From Pseudodesulfovibrio profundus (lineage in GTDB: Bacteria; Desulfobacterota; Desulfovibrionia; Desulfovibrionales; Desulfovibrionaceae), in assembly GCF_900217235.1 (NCBI RefSeq), contig NZ_LT907975.1:3633001-3697000 (forward strand): a DNA stretch of 64,000 nt. Direction: 5' to 3'. Position numbers and translations under genes: made by a program. The notes beneath the pieces were generated by a model that saw only the letters and a program-made list of their open reading frames with translations, ran no database searches and was not told the DNA's origin. This document shows positions 7,743 through 16,871 of the stretch, one piece after another. Numbering within the stretch: position 1 is the stretch's first letter; the number at the start of each line of letters is the position of its first letter.

Positions 7743-9353
7743 ATGATGAAAAACAAGATAGGCCTTTTCGACAAGGCCAATTCCTTTCGACTGAAGATCG
7801 CGATGACGATTCTTCTGGGGCTTCTGGCTACTGCGGGCTGTATTGCTGCCGGTTACTGGTCCATTACTTCTTTGGATGCTTCGTTTACCAGTGCCTGGAA
7901 TCGGGAGATGATGGCCAAGGTTTCAACCTTGGAGATCAACCGGGACCTGAACTATATCAGCCGCCTGACCAGAAACATCATGCTGGGAAGCAACTATGAC
8001 AAGGATCTCAAGAAGCTCCATGCTCGAATTGACTCCATCAAGGCATCATTCGACCAGTTGGAAACAGCCCTTGGTAATGCACCGGGCTATGATGTTGCCA
8101 AGGCACGCACCGCAGCACTGGCTTTCGCCAATGACGGACTTACATTTGTCGAGCGCATGAAAGATCTGCCCAAGGAAGAGCGGCATACACTGTATGGAGA
8201 GTACGGCAAGAGCGCCACTCCCGTAGCGAACCAGTCTCGTAAATACTTCGGTGGATTGGTCAAAAAACTCGATAGCGATTTTGCCCTGGCAACCCAGGCT
8301 ATCAAGGATAGTACCACCAAAAGTAAGATGAAGATTCTCATCGGTGGTGCCATTGGTGTGCTCTTTGTTCTTGTCACCGGATTCCTGCTGACCCGTAAGG
8401 ATTTTGCGGCGCTTGATACCTGTACCAACGGCGCGCATGCACTGGGACAGGGGGATACCACCCAGCGTATTGATCCTGCCGATGCCGGATCATTCCAGAT
8501 ACTGGCAACCGCATTGAACTCCACTTCGGATTCCATCTCCTCGGTGGTTTCCGATACCAACGAAGCGGTCGCGCATCTGGTGCAGATGAGCGCGGAAGTC
8601 GCCAGTTCCTCCGAGACATTGGCTGGCGGTGCCAGTGAACAGTCGGCCACGATCGGTGGTATCGTCACCAACATCGAGCAGGTCGATTCGAGTGTGAGTC
8701 GAAACGTGGAGATCGTGAACGATACGGAGCAGAATGCAACGCAGGCCACCGAGGATGCCAAGCGCACCGGTGAGGCTGTGGAGCAGACTGTCAGCGCCAT
8801 GAAGAGCATTGCCGAAAAGATTCTCATCATTGAAGACATCGCACGGCAGACCAACCTGCTGGCACTCAACGCGGCCATTGAGGCTGCCCGTGCCGGTGAG
8901 CATGGCAAAGGGTTCGCCGTGGTTGCCGCTGAGGTTCGCAAGCTGGCAGAACGAAGCGGTGAGGCTGCTGGCGAGATCAGCGAGCTGTCATCAAGCACCA
9001 TGCTTTTGGCCGAGAATGCCGGGAGCCTGATTCAGAATCTCCTGCCGCGCATCAGTGCAACATCCGAGCAGATGCAGGAGGTTTCCTCTGTGGCGACCGA
9101 ACAGGTGGGCTGGTTGCAGGAAGTGCTGGTCAGCATCCGTGAAATGGAAACGGTCATCCAGTCCAGTGCATCGGCTGCCGAACAGTTGGCAGCAACGGCC
9201 AGCGGTTTGACCTCGCAGTCAGACAACCTTGAGCGGACAATGGCCTTCTTCAAGACCGATCAAACGGGCTCACATCAGGTCCGGGTTGTTCGTAATGATC
9301 CCCGGCAGGCCCTTGATGCCGGAAGTCTCGACGACGGTTACAGCCGCTATTAG
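7743..9353 (+). CDS. Methyl-accepting chemotaxis protein
   Basis: 536 residues. It has an N-terminal membrane helix (about 19-40), a helical periplasmic sensor of about 155 residues of the four-helix-bundle kind, a second helix ([18 protein letters not shown], about 200-217), HAMP, and a long coiled-coil signalling domain. The hairpin tip that contacts CheA/CheW is fully conserved: [20 protein letters not shown] then [15 protein letters not shown]. No CheR/CheB pentapeptide is seen at the C-terminus. It stands alone between two signalling operons, and its ligand cannot be read from the sequence. Confidence 0.92.
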   Translation: MMKNKIGLFDKANSFRLKIAMTILLGLLATAGCIAAGYWSITSLDASFTSAWNREMMAKVSTLEINRDLNYISRLTRNIMLGSNYDKDLKKLHARIDSIKASFDQLETALGNAPGYDVAKARTAALAFANDGLTFVERMKDLPKEERHTLYGEYGKSATPVANQSRKYFGGLVKKLDSDFALATQAIKDSTTKSKMKILIGGAIGVLFVLVTGFLLTRKDFAALDTCTNGAHALGQGDTTQRIDPADAGSFQILATALNSTSDSISSVVSDTNEAVAHLVQMSAEVASSSETLAGGASEQSATIGGIVTNIEQVDSSVSRNVEIVNDTEQNATQATEDAKRTGEAVEQTVSAMKSIAEKILIIEDIARQTNLLALNAAIEAARAGEHGKGFAVVAAEVRKLAERSGEAAGEISELSSSTMLLAENAGSLIQNLLPRISATSEQMQEVSSVATEQVGWLQEVLVSIREMETVIQSSASAAEQLAATASGLTSQSDNLERTMAFFKTDQTGSHQVRVVRNDPRQALDAGSLDDGYSRY

Positions 9354-9378
9354 TCCTGGACTTGTTGAATAGAAATAC

Positions 9379-9414
9379 AACGACCTCATCCGATTCGGGT
9401 GAGGTCGTTTTTTT
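9379..9414. terminator. Bidirectional terminator
   Basis: AACGACCTCA (9379-9388) pairs with TGAGGTCGTT (9400-9409), followed by a run of seven T. It serves the chemoreceptor on the + strand and overlaps the last bases of the kinase gene on the - strand. Confidence 0.85.
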
Positions 9415-9844
9415 ATAGATAAAAGCAGATCGAGAAAAGATTACTGTCGTTTTCCCTGCGATATTCACAACGGTCAGCCATCTGCTTGACCAGATGGATG
9501 CCAAGCCCCCCGATCGCACGCTCTTCGACACTTAATTCCAGGTTTGGCTGCTGCTGGTCCAATGGATTGAACGGCGGCCCCCAGTCGCGCAAGGCTACAC
9601 AGAATGCGCCGCTTGGTGCGCTATCATTTTGTTCAAGGGAACAGGTGACCTCCACCTCGGGCTTGTGCCTTGGGCGGGCGTGGTTAATGATGTTCACGAA
9701 CACCTCTTCCACCACCAGTTCCAGCTTGGAGCGCAAGGTATCCTGTGCATCCGCAGATTGTGCCTGCTGACAGACAAACTGATGAACCTGGGTAAGCGCT
9801 TCCAGTTCTGCGGGAAAGGTCCGTGACTCGTCAGTGTGGCTCAT
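9413..9844 (-). CDS. RsbW-like anti-sigma serine kinase / HATPase
   Basis: 143 residues, a stand-alone GHKL ATPase domain. The motifs are N-box VVEEVFVNIINHA, G1 ALRDWGPPFNPL and G2 GGLGIHLVKQMAD. This matches RsbW/SpoIIAB kinases that phosphorylate STAS antagonists and bind a sigma factor or other partner. The start overlaps the STAS stop by one base, so it is the third component of a partner-switching set with the SpoIIE phosphatase. No sigma factor gene lies close by, so the final target is unknown. Confidence 0.85.
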   Translation of the reverse strand: MSHTDESRTFPAELEALTQVHQFVCQQAQSADAQDTLRSKLELVVEEVFVNIINHARPRHKPEVEVTCSLEQNDSAPSGAFCVALRDWGPPFNPLDQQQPNLELSVEERAIGGLGIHLVKQMADRCEYRRENDSNLFSICFYL

Positions 9845-10176
9845 CAGGATGCAAAGGCCTCGTCTGCCGTATCGGTTACCGTGAACATGGTGCCAAGCCC
9901 GGATACCTTGAATACTTCCTCAACCATGCCGGTAAGGCCGCAGAACTGCATTGTTCCGCCTGTTCCCTTGAGCTTCTTGGCTGCCGAGAGAATGCTGCGC
10001 AGTCCGGCCGAACTGATGTATTCGAGGTCGGACAGGTCGATCACCATCATGGTTTCGCCGCCGTCAACGACCTGCATGCATTCCTTTTCAAAGACCGGTG
10101 CATTGACCGCATCCAGCCGTCCGTTAACCCGTACCAGCGTACCTGTCTCTTTCTTGTCACACACGATATCCATCAC
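9844..10176 (-). CDS. STAS-domain anti-sigma antagonist
   Basis: 110 residues, one STAS domain. The conserved DLSDLEYISSAGLRSIL segment places the probable phosphorylated serine at residue 55 or 56. This fits SpoIIAA/RsbV proteins, which are phosphorylated by an RsbW kinase and reactivated by a PP2C phosphatase. Both partners flank it with overlapping codons: 4 bases with the phosphatase, 1 base with the kinase. Confidence 0.9.
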   Translation of the reverse strand: MMDIVCDKKETGTLVRVNGRLDAVNAPVFEKECMQVVDGGETMMVIDLSDLEYISSAGLRSILSAAKKLKGTGGTMQFCGLTGMVEEVFKVSGLGTMFTVTDTADEAFAS

Positions 10177-12122
10177 TGATCTCCCTGACCTTTTTCACTG
10201 TTGCCGAGGAACTGCATCGCCAGCATGGTTATATCGTCCGACTGTTCAGCTCCGCCGGTAAACTGCTTGAGAGAGTGTTCTATGCAGTGGATGATCTCTT
10301 CTGCCGACTGTCCGCTACACTGGTTGATGACCTCCACCAGGCGATCCTCGGAATAGAGTGCCTTGTCGTTGTCCATGGCCTCTGTGACCCCGTCGGTGTA
10401 GATGAACAGCGTATCGCCCGGGTTCATCGTCATTGTCTTGGTGGTGTAGCTCGTATCTTCCATGATGCCTGCCACCAGTTCGTTGAGTGGCGGCACCCAC
10501 TCGGCTTCTTTTCCTTTTGGCAGAAGCAGCGGCGGGTTGTGTCCGGCGCTGGCATAGTTGACCTCACCTGTGTGGATATTGATTACCGCCAGGAAGAGCG
10601 TCACGAACATGCAGGACTCATTGTCCTCGGCAAGGTCGTTGTTGACCTTTGCCAGCACGGCGCCGGGGTCGACCTTCCGCTCTGCCACGACTTTGATCAG
10701 GGTCTTGGTGACGGCCATGAAAAAGGCAGCCGGAACCCCTTTGCCGGAAACGTCGCCTACGAGGAAACAGAAGTGGTCGTCATCGATGAAAAAGAAATCA
10801 TAGAGATCACCACCGACTTCCTTGGCCGGTTCGATGGATGCGTGAATGTCGAACTCCCTGCGCTCCGGGAATGCCGGGAACAGTTTCGGGAGGATACCCA
10901 TCTGGATGTCATGGGCGATGCGCAGTTCGGACTCGATGCGCTCCTTGGCCGCCGTGGTTTCCGTCAGGTTGGTGATGTAGCTCTTGATGCTGTCCTGCAT
11001 GGTCTGGAAGGAATCGGTCAACTCACCGACCTCATCCTGTGATTTCGCTTCAGGCAGTTGCGCATCGAGGTTGCCGGATGCCATGTCGTTGGCTGATTCG
11101 GTCAAAGCGCGCAGCGGCCGTGTGATGCGTGTCGAAAGGTAGATAATAAGGAGCGCCAGTGCCACAAAGCCGATGCCTCCGAGGGTGGCGACCTCCCTGT
11201 TCATGCGCGAGACATCAGCCAGCATCGCTTCCTTCGAGAAAACAACACCAATGGACCACTGCTGGTCCGGGAGGGGACTGAAGTAGAGGAAACTGTCGCC
11301 GGTGAGCGGCATGTCGCTGAGTTCGACAACACCGGATTCCCCGGCCACCATTCTACGTCCCACTTCGCGCATGGCCGGTCGGTCAAGGCTTTCGGCTGCG
11401 GTGAATATTGTCTCGTTCATGACGAGACTTGAGTCCGGGTGAGAAATGTAGGTGCCGTATCGGGAAAGCAGGAAGACATACCCAGATTCGCGCTGGCTGA
11501 TGGAGGCCAGCAGCTTTTGCATCCATGTCAGGGAGATGTCGGCGGTGACGACCCCGGCAAACGCTTTCTGGCCTTCACGCTGCCGGTAGAAGGGTACCGA
11601 ATAGGTTCCCATCAATTCCTGCCCGCCCCCCTCGTCAAAGTAGGGTTCGGTCCAGATGGCGCGGTCCAGTTCCTTGGGCAACTGGTACCAGTCCATGTAG
11701 AAGTATTGATAGTCTTCGCCACCCAGATTGGTGTAGGTGATGCGATTTTGTGATCGATAGTGGTAGGGAGCATAGTACTCGCTGTCATACATGAACCCGT
11801 ATGGCTCAAAGGCGATGGCCGTGCCGAATATCTCGGGGTTGTCGGTAAGTACGCGACGCCCCAGTTCCTTGAGCTGTTTTTCGGACAGGCTGCCGTCTTC
11901 CAGAGAGAACGAAATGGAATCCGCCACCTTTTGGACGGTCTTGAGCACACCCGAGATATCCCGTGCCGTGGAATTGGCCAACAGCGTTCCTTTTTCCTCG
12001 GCCATTTTCACGATGATGTCCCGGGATACCGTGTAGTTATATCCGACGATGGCCGCCAGTGTCAGGGTGGAAACAAGGAGGGTCAGGGATGCCAGCCGGA
12101 AAGCGATGCCGTTGAATCTCAT
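10173..12122 (-). CDS. Cache-HAMP-SpoIIE PP2C phosphatase
   Basis: 649 residues. One membrane helix is near the N-terminus and a second near 308-328, enclosing a periplasmic dCache-type sensor (GTAIAFEP, YHYRSQNRITYTNLGG, AFAGVVTADISL, YVFLLSRYGTYISHP). HAMP follows (ITRPLRALTESANDM), then a coiled linker and the PP2C/SpoIIE domain with metal-binding motifs GGDLYDFF, VGDVSGKGVPAAFFM, YASAGHNPPLLL, LFIYTDGVTEA and EQSDDITMLA. It should dephosphorylate the adjacent STAS protein when the periplasmic sensor binds its ligand. It overlaps the binding-protein gene by 4 bases. Confidence 0.92.
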   Translation of the reverse strand: MRFNGIAFRLASLTLLVSTLTLAAIVGYNYTVSRDIIVKMAEEKGTLLANSTARDISGVLKTVQKVADSISFSLEDGSLSEKQLKELGRRVLTDNPEIFGTAIAFEPYGFMYDSEYYAPYHYRSQNRITYTNLGGEDYQYFYMDWYQLPKELDRAIWTEPYFDEGGGQELMGTYSVPFYRQREGQKAFAGVVTADISLTWMQKLLASISQRESGYVFLLSRYGTYISHPDSSLVMNETIFTAAESLDRPAMREVGRRMVAGESGVVELSDMPLTGDSFLYFSPLPDQQWSIGVVFSKEAMLADVSRMNREVATLGGIGFVALALLIIYLSTRITRPLRALTESANDMASGNLDAQLPEAKSQDEVGELTDSFQTMQDSIKSYITNLTETTAAKERIESELRIAHDIQMGILPKLFPAFPERREFDIHASIEPAKEVGGDLYDFFFIDDDHFCFLVGDVSGKGVPAAFFMAVTKTLIKVVAERKVDPGAVLAKVNNDLAEDNESCMFVTLFLAVINIHTGEVNYASAGHNPPLLLPKGKEAEWVPPLNELVAGIMEDTSYTTKTMTMNPGDTLFIYTDGVTEAMDNDKALYSEDRLVEVINQCSGQSAEEIIHCIEHSLKQFTGGAEQSDDITMLAMQFLGNSEKGQGDQ

Positions 12123-13120
12123 TGTGTCGGCCCTCTATGGAAATCGTTGTAGGATATGTCGTTTTCAATGACACCGGTCGTCAGCAGTGCTTTCTTGGTC
12201 TTTTCAAAATCGGACTGGTCGAGCGCGGTGCTCAATTGTGTCTGTCCCTCGGCCAGGATGATGTTCTGCATCCGGGCCAGCATCCATGCCTGATGAGCAC
12301 GGTTGGCGCGGATATTTGCCTCTTTCATGATGCGCAAAATAGTGTCGACTGTCTCTTCGGGGTGAGCAAAGGCGTACTCCCATCCTTCCACCGAAGCTTT
12401 GACCAGCGCATCAGCCGTTTCAGGCGAGGCGGCAAGTGTGGATTCCAGACAGTAGATACCGTCTTCGGGTTGATTCAGGTCGAGATCGCTGAAAAAGAAC
12501 GTGGTCATTTCTTCAGGATTCAATCCGTAGGCGATGAGGCGGTGGTACTCGTTGTACCACATTGCCAGGGCGGCATCGAGACCGCCGCGCATGAAAAGCT
12601 CAAAGGACGGTGACTGACGAACAAAGGTCACATCGAGGTTTTCCCGGTAAAAAAGTGCCGTGGGTTGTAACTGGAATTTGGTCCCCCACGTCCCGACTCT
12701 GGCTCCGTCCAGATCCTTGATGGTCTTGATGCCGGAATCCTTTCTGGTAATCAGCATGAGCGCAGAGCGATGGACTATCTGACCGATATTGACCAGCGCA
12801 ATGCCATTGCAGCGTTGCTCCATGGCGGTGGAGAGAAAGGCGGTACCATAGTCGGCCTTGCCTTCTCTCAGCAGGATGAGCGAATCCGTGTCCGCTCCTC
12901 CGTGGATGAACTCCACATACAGATTGTAACGGTCGAATATACCTTTCTCTTTTGCCATGTAGTATCCGGCAAACTGGGCCTGTGGGTACCATTGCAGAGC
13001 CAGCTTCACCTTTTCGTTGGCGTGTGCTGCAGAAGGGCCGAAAAACGATGCAATCACTGTCAGCAGCAGGAATGAGAGGTAAAATGAATGCCGTGGCGAT
13101 AAAATGAAGTGCTTCTTCAT
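12119..13120 (-). CDS. NMT1/ThiY-like periplasmic binding protein
   Basis: 333 residues from ATG 13120, which gives a clean signal peptide (MKKHFILSPRH, hydrophobic core, PSAAHA). The mature part is KVKLALQWYPQAQFAGYYMAKEKG, GADTDSLILLREGKADYG and IKTIKDLDGARVGTWG, the NMT1/THI5-like fold used for pyrimidine precursors, sulfonates and similar ligands. No permease or ATPase is linked. Instead it is the first gene of a unit with the Cache-SpoIIE phosphatase, STAS and kinase, overlapping the phosphatase by 4 bases. A role in sensing rather than import is therefore likely, though unproven. Confidence 0.8.
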   Translation of the reverse strand: MKKHFILSPRHSFYLSFLLLTVIASFFGPSAAHANEKVKLALQWYPQAQFAGYYMAKEKGIFDRYNLYVEFIHGGADTDSLILLREGKADYGTAFLSTAMEQRCNGIALVNIGQIVHRSALMLITRKDSGIKTIKDLDGARVGTWGTKFQLQPTALFYRENLDVTFVRQSPSFELFMRGGLDAALAMWYNEYHRLIAYGLNPEEMTTFFFSDLDLNQPEDGIYCLESTLAASPETADALVKASVEGWEYAFAHPEETVDTILRIMKEANIRANRAHQAWMLARMQNIILAEGQTQLSTALDQSDFEKTKKALLTTGVIENDISYNDFHRGPTQ

Positions 13121-13488
13121 GCGTGTCTCTCTCTGCAAAAAAGCGTTGGTCCTGTTTGGCGGGGCAAATTGGGATGGATCGATGATTGGTGAGTGGCGGA
13201 AGTGATTCCGACTCAGCCAAGGTGTCCCATCCACATCAAGAGGAATTGGACACGTGAAGACATATAGATGTGCACGGTTTTCCTTCCTGCTCTCGATATT
13301 TTTTAGACAGATAGATGATTTGCGCTATGATTGGAACCCCTTGATACGGGTTTCTGTGTCTCCGCAGCCTGATTGATATCGTTTTGGAGGGAGTGATCTC
13401 GTGCTTTGACCTTTGACGCAGCAACGAATGTGACTGGGGCATCGGTGTGCAGCAGACGGCAGAGTGTGTTCCATCATTTGCAGAACCG
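13121..13488. other. Intergenic region, leader of the partner-switch operon
   Basis: About 370 bases between two leftward units. The start of the binding-protein gene has only a weak AGAGAGA ribosome site. I find no sigma-54 element, dyad, RNA gene or convincing coding frame here. Confidence 0.5.
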
Positions 13489-13524
13489 AAAAAAAGCCGC
13501 CCGGAATCCCGAGCGGCTTTTTTT
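13489..13524. terminator. Terminator after cytosine deaminase
   Basis: A-run, GCCGC (13496-13500), inner CGG/CCG, GCGGC (13513-13517), T-run. Symmetrical A and T tracts make it work in both directions; on the - strand it ends the nucleobase operon. Confidence 0.85.
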
Positions 13525-13544
13525 GAGTGCTTGTTGGACAGAGA

Positions 13545-14810
13545 TTATCGGAAATCCACCTTGATGCTTTCATCCAGTTCAACAGTGGCTTCCACCGCAG
13601 GGGTGGTGCTGATGATCGCGCCACGGCGGATAACGAAAAGGCGGGCCGGGTGGAGGCGCAGCGCTTCCATCTTGTCGGCGGCCTGCAATACGACCATGTC
13701 GGCATTGTCGCCGGTGGCCAGACCATACCCGGAAAGTCCGAGGGTTTTCGCTCCATTGACAGTCACCGCGTCAAAGAGCGCCTCCTGCTGATCCACACCG
13801 GTCATGTGCAGGGCGTGGGCGCCCATGTGGGCGACTTCCAGCATGTCGTGGGTGCCCATGGGGTACCACGGGTCCATGACGTCGTCGTGTCCCAGAGAGA
13901 CGTTGATGCCCATATCCATGAGTTCGGGCACGCGCATGAGGCCCCTGCGCTTGGGGTAGGTGTCATGACGCCCCTGCAGGTTCATGTTGACCAGCGGGTT
14001 GCATACACAGTTCATCTCGGCTTCGGCCATCAGCGGCAGAAGTTTTGATACGTAATAATTGTCCATGGAGTGCATCGAGGTGAGATGCGATCCGGCCACG
14101 CGCCCCTGCAATCCCAGTCGCTGGGTCTGGAAGGTCAGTGCTTCGATGTGCCGGGAGTGGGGATCATCGGATTCATCGCAATGCATGTCCACCATCAGGC
14201 CGCGTTCGGCAGCAATCTCGCAGAGTACACGAACGGATTCGCGGCCTTCGTCCATTGTTCGCTCGAAATGGGGGATGCCGCCAACCACATCGACGCCTTT
14301 GTCCAGCGCCTTGTTGAGCAGGTCCACGCCTTCCTTGCACCGCAAAACACCATCCTGCGGGAAGGCCACGAGTTGGATGTCGATGAATTGCTTCATCTCT
14401 TCACGGACTTCGAGCAGCACGTCCACGGCCATCAAGGTCGGGTCGGTGGTGTCCACATGGGTGCGGATGGCGAGGTTGCCCTTGGCCACGGACCAGGAAC
14501 ACAGTTTGAGCGCCCGTTCCTTGAGCCCTTCGGGTGTCAGGTCGGGTTTCAGCTCACCCCATATCTTGATGCCCTCAAGCAGGGTGCCGGACTGGTTCAG
14601 TCGGGGCATGCCCATGGAGAGAGTGGCATCCATATGAAAATGTGAATCCACGAACGGCGGGGTGACGAAATTGCCCAGCGCGTCAATGGTGCGGATGGTC
14701 TCGCCGCTGATGGAAGGCGCTATCTCAACGATTTTGCCGTCTTTGCAGGCGATGTCCACAAGATATTGTTCACCGTCGATGCGGGCATTTTTTACGAGTA
14801 AATCAAGCAT
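13545..14810 (-). CDS. codA: Cytosine deaminase
   Basis: 421 residues, amidohydrolase TIM barrel. It has the metal motif VDSHFHMDATLS, IRTHVDTTDP, GGIPHFERT, MHCDESDDP (catalytic Glu) and the diagnostic CodA segment NVSLGHDDVMDPWYPMGTHDML. CodA converts cytosine to uracil and ammonia. Here it is the last gene of an ABC importer operon of the BMP nucleoside type, which suggests that imported cytosine or a cytosine nucleoside base is salvaged. A preference for isocytosine or another pyrimidine cannot be excluded. The next gene upstream ends 66 bases away. Confidence 0.88.
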   Translation of the reverse strand: MLDLLVKNARIDGEQYLVDIACKDGKIVEIAPSISGETIRTIDALGNFVTPPFVDSHFHMDATLSMGMPRLNQSGTLLEGIKIWGELKPDLTPEGLKERALKLCSWSVAKGNLAIRTHVDTTDPTLMAVDVLLEVREEMKQFIDIQLVAFPQDGVLRCKEGVDLLNKALDKGVDVVGGIPHFERTMDEGRESVRVLCEIAAERGLMVDMHCDESDDPHSRHIEALTFQTQRLGLQGRVAGSHLTSMHSMDNYYVSKLLPLMAEAEMNCVCNPLVNMNLQGRHDTYPKRRGLMRVPELMDMGINVSLGHDDVMDPWYPMGTHDMLEVAHMGAHALHMTGVDQQEALFDAVTVNGAKTLGLSGYGLATGDNADMVVLQAADKMEALRLHPARLFVIRRGAIISTTPAVEATVELDESIKVDFR

Positions 14811-14876
14811 GGTATCTCCAGGGGCGTTCCCCGTGGTTAGTTCGTCCTATGAATCCATCACAGTCGCTACGCTGGC

Positions 14877-15818
14877 TTATCGCTCACCTTTTCGGAAGGG
14901 GATGAGCAATGCCTTAGGATAGGCGGCACGGCGCGACATGATGATCAGGGCTATGATGGAGAAAACATACGGCATCATCAAGTAGAATTGATACGGAATG
15001 GCAATGCCGGACTGTTGCTGCACGCGCATCTGTATGGCGTCGAACGCAGCAAACAGGATGCAGCCGAGCAGCGCCTTGCCGGGTTTCCACGATGCGAAGA
15101 CCACAAGGGCGATACATATCCAGCCGCGTCCGTTGACCATGCCGATGTAGTAGGCGTCAAAGGCGGACATGGTGAGGAAGGCGCCACCCACTGCCATGAA
15201 TGCGGAACCGACCATGACGGCACCGGTGCGGATGGAAAAGACGGACAATCCCTGCGCCTCGACAGCCATGGGGTTTTCACCGGTCATGCGGACCGCCAGC
15301 CCGATGGGTGTGCGGAACAGAACGTAGCTCACGACGATGATTGCCAGAAATGCCAGATAGGTCAGCGCGGATTGGCTGAACAGGATTTCGCCCACAAAGG
15401 GGATTTGGGACAGCACGGGGATGTCGAGTGTCTGGAACGGCACGATCTTGGGCGGAGTGGTCGCCTTGGGCAGCAGCATGCGGAAGATGAACGACGACAG
15501 GGCCGACGCGAGCATGGTGATACCAAGCCCGGTTACATGCTGGGACAATCCGAGGTGGACCGTGAACAGCGAGTGGAGCAGGCCGAACAGTGCGCCGATG
15601 AAGGCCGCGAACATGATGCCGGTCCACAGATCACCGCCAAGGTAAACCCAGGTCCAGCCAGCCATGCATCCGGCGGCCATGATTCCTTCGATGCCGAGGT
15701 TGAGCACACCTGCGCGCTCGCAGATCAGCTCACCAAGGGTGCCGAAGATGAGTGGCGTGGCCATGCGGATGGTAGCCATCCAGAAACCGGTTTCGAGGAG
15801 GAAGTTGAAGATGTCCAT
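14877..15818 (-). CDS. Nucleoside-type ABC permease 2
   Basis: 313 residues, about eight to nine membrane helices. The N-terminal FGTLGELICERAGVLNLGIEGIM is the hallmark of BPD_transp_2 permeases of the YufQ/NupC nucleoside system, and RMTGENPMAVEAQGLSV matches the cytoplasmic loop that meets the ATPase. It follows the first permease by 3 bases and has GGAGGTAACCG before its ATG. It forms a heterodimeric channel with the next gene. Confidence 0.88.
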   Translation of the reverse strand: MDIFNFLLETGFWMATIRMATPLIFGTLGELICERAGVLNLGIEGIMAAGCMAGWTWVYLGGDLWTGIMFAAFIGALFGLLHSLFTVHLGLSQHVTGLGITMLASALSSFIFRMLLPKATTPPKIVPFQTLDIPVLSQIPFVGEILFSQSALTYLAFLAIIVVSYVLFRTPIGLAVRMTGENPMAVEAQGLSVFSIRTGAVMVGSAFMAVGGAFLTMSAFDAYYIGMVNGRGWICIALVVFASWKPGKALLGCILFAAFDAIQMRVQQQSGIAIPYQFYLMMPYVFSIIALIIMSRRAAYPKALLIPFRKGER

Positions 15819-15821
15819 CGG

Positions 15822-16871
15822 TTACCTCCAGCGGATGCGGTATTTCGCCAGAAACATGGAAACCAGCACTGCCAGCAGGCAGACGGCCGTGGTCACGTCG
15901 GCGATGTAGTTGGAAATGTTGATGGCCCGGCTCATGGAATCCGCACCGATGTAGATGACCGCCACGAAAATGGAGGAGGCCACGACGCCCAGCGGATGGA
16001 GGGCGGCCAGCATGGCGACGACGATGCCGGAATAGCCGAAGCCGGGCGACAGGTCGAGGGTCAGGTATTCCTTGACCCCGCACAACTCGGAAACCCCGGC
16101 CATGGCAGCGAGTCCGCCCGAGAGCAGTGCCGTACGTACGATGACGGCGTTGACCGGCATACCGGCGAAGCGGGATGCCTTGGGCGAAGCGCCCACAGCC
16201 CGGATTTCAAATCCCCAGGTGGTGCTTCGCATGAACCACCACACGCCAACGGCACAGACAAGGGCAAAGATGAAACCGAGGTGGAGCCGGGATTTTGCGA
16301 TCAACTGCGGCAAAATGGCGCTGTCGACCACGGGTGCGGCCTGGGGCCAACCCATTGCCATGGGGTCTTTCCACGGGCCGAACACCAGCCAGTTGACGAA
16401 CAGCAGGACAATGAAGTTGAGCAGCAGGGTGGTCACGACTTCATCCACATGCAGCTTGGTCTTGAGCAGGGTGGGCAGCAGCAGGAGCACCCCGCCGCCG
16501 ATTGCCCCGGCAAGAAAGAGATACGGGACCATGAGATACGCGGGCATCTCGACAGATCCGGTACCCAGCCATGTGGCGATAACCGCCCCCATGTAGAGCT
16601 GGCCTTCGCCGCCGATGTTCCACAGCTTGGCCCGGAAAGCCACGGCTGCGGCCAGACCGGTGAAGATGAGCGGGGTGGCGCGGGTCAGGGTTTCGGTGAT
16701 GGCGAATTTGGAGCCGAGCGCGCCGGAGAGCATCAGCGCCCATCCTTCCAGCGGAGAGGCGTCCGCCCAGAGCAGCAGGACAGAGCAGACTGCCATGGCG
16801 ACACCCACCGCCATGAGCGGCGCAAGGGTCTTGATGGTCAGCGAAACATTTTCACGGGCTTCTATTCTCAT
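15822..16871 (-). CDS. Nucleoside-type ABC permease 1
   Basis: 349 residues from ATG 16871, which overlaps the ATPase stop by 4 bases; an upstream ATG at 16892 lies inside the ATPase gene and has no advantage. Motifs: ETLTRATPLIFTGLAAAVAFRAKLWNIGGEGQLYMGA and TTWGFEIRAVGASPKASRFAGM, both characteristic of YufP/NupB permeases. It partners the second permease. Confidence 0.88.
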   Translation of the reverse strand: MRIEARENVSLTIKTLAPLMAVGVAMAVCSVLLLWADASPLEGWALMLSGALGSKFAITETLTRATPLIFTGLAAAVAFRAKLWNIGGEGQLYMGAVIATWLGTGSVEMPAYLMVPYLFLAGAIGGGVLLLLPTLLKTKLHVDEVVTTLLLNFIVLLFVNWLVFGPWKDPMAMGWPQAAPVVDSAILPQLIAKSRLHLGFIFALVCAVGVWWFMRSTTWGFEIRAVGASPKASRFAGMPVNAVIVRTALLSGGLAAMAGVSELCGVKEYLTLDLSPGFGYSGIVVAMLAALHPLGVVASSIFVAVIYIGADSMSRAINISNYIADVTTAVCLLAVLVSMFLAKYRIRWR

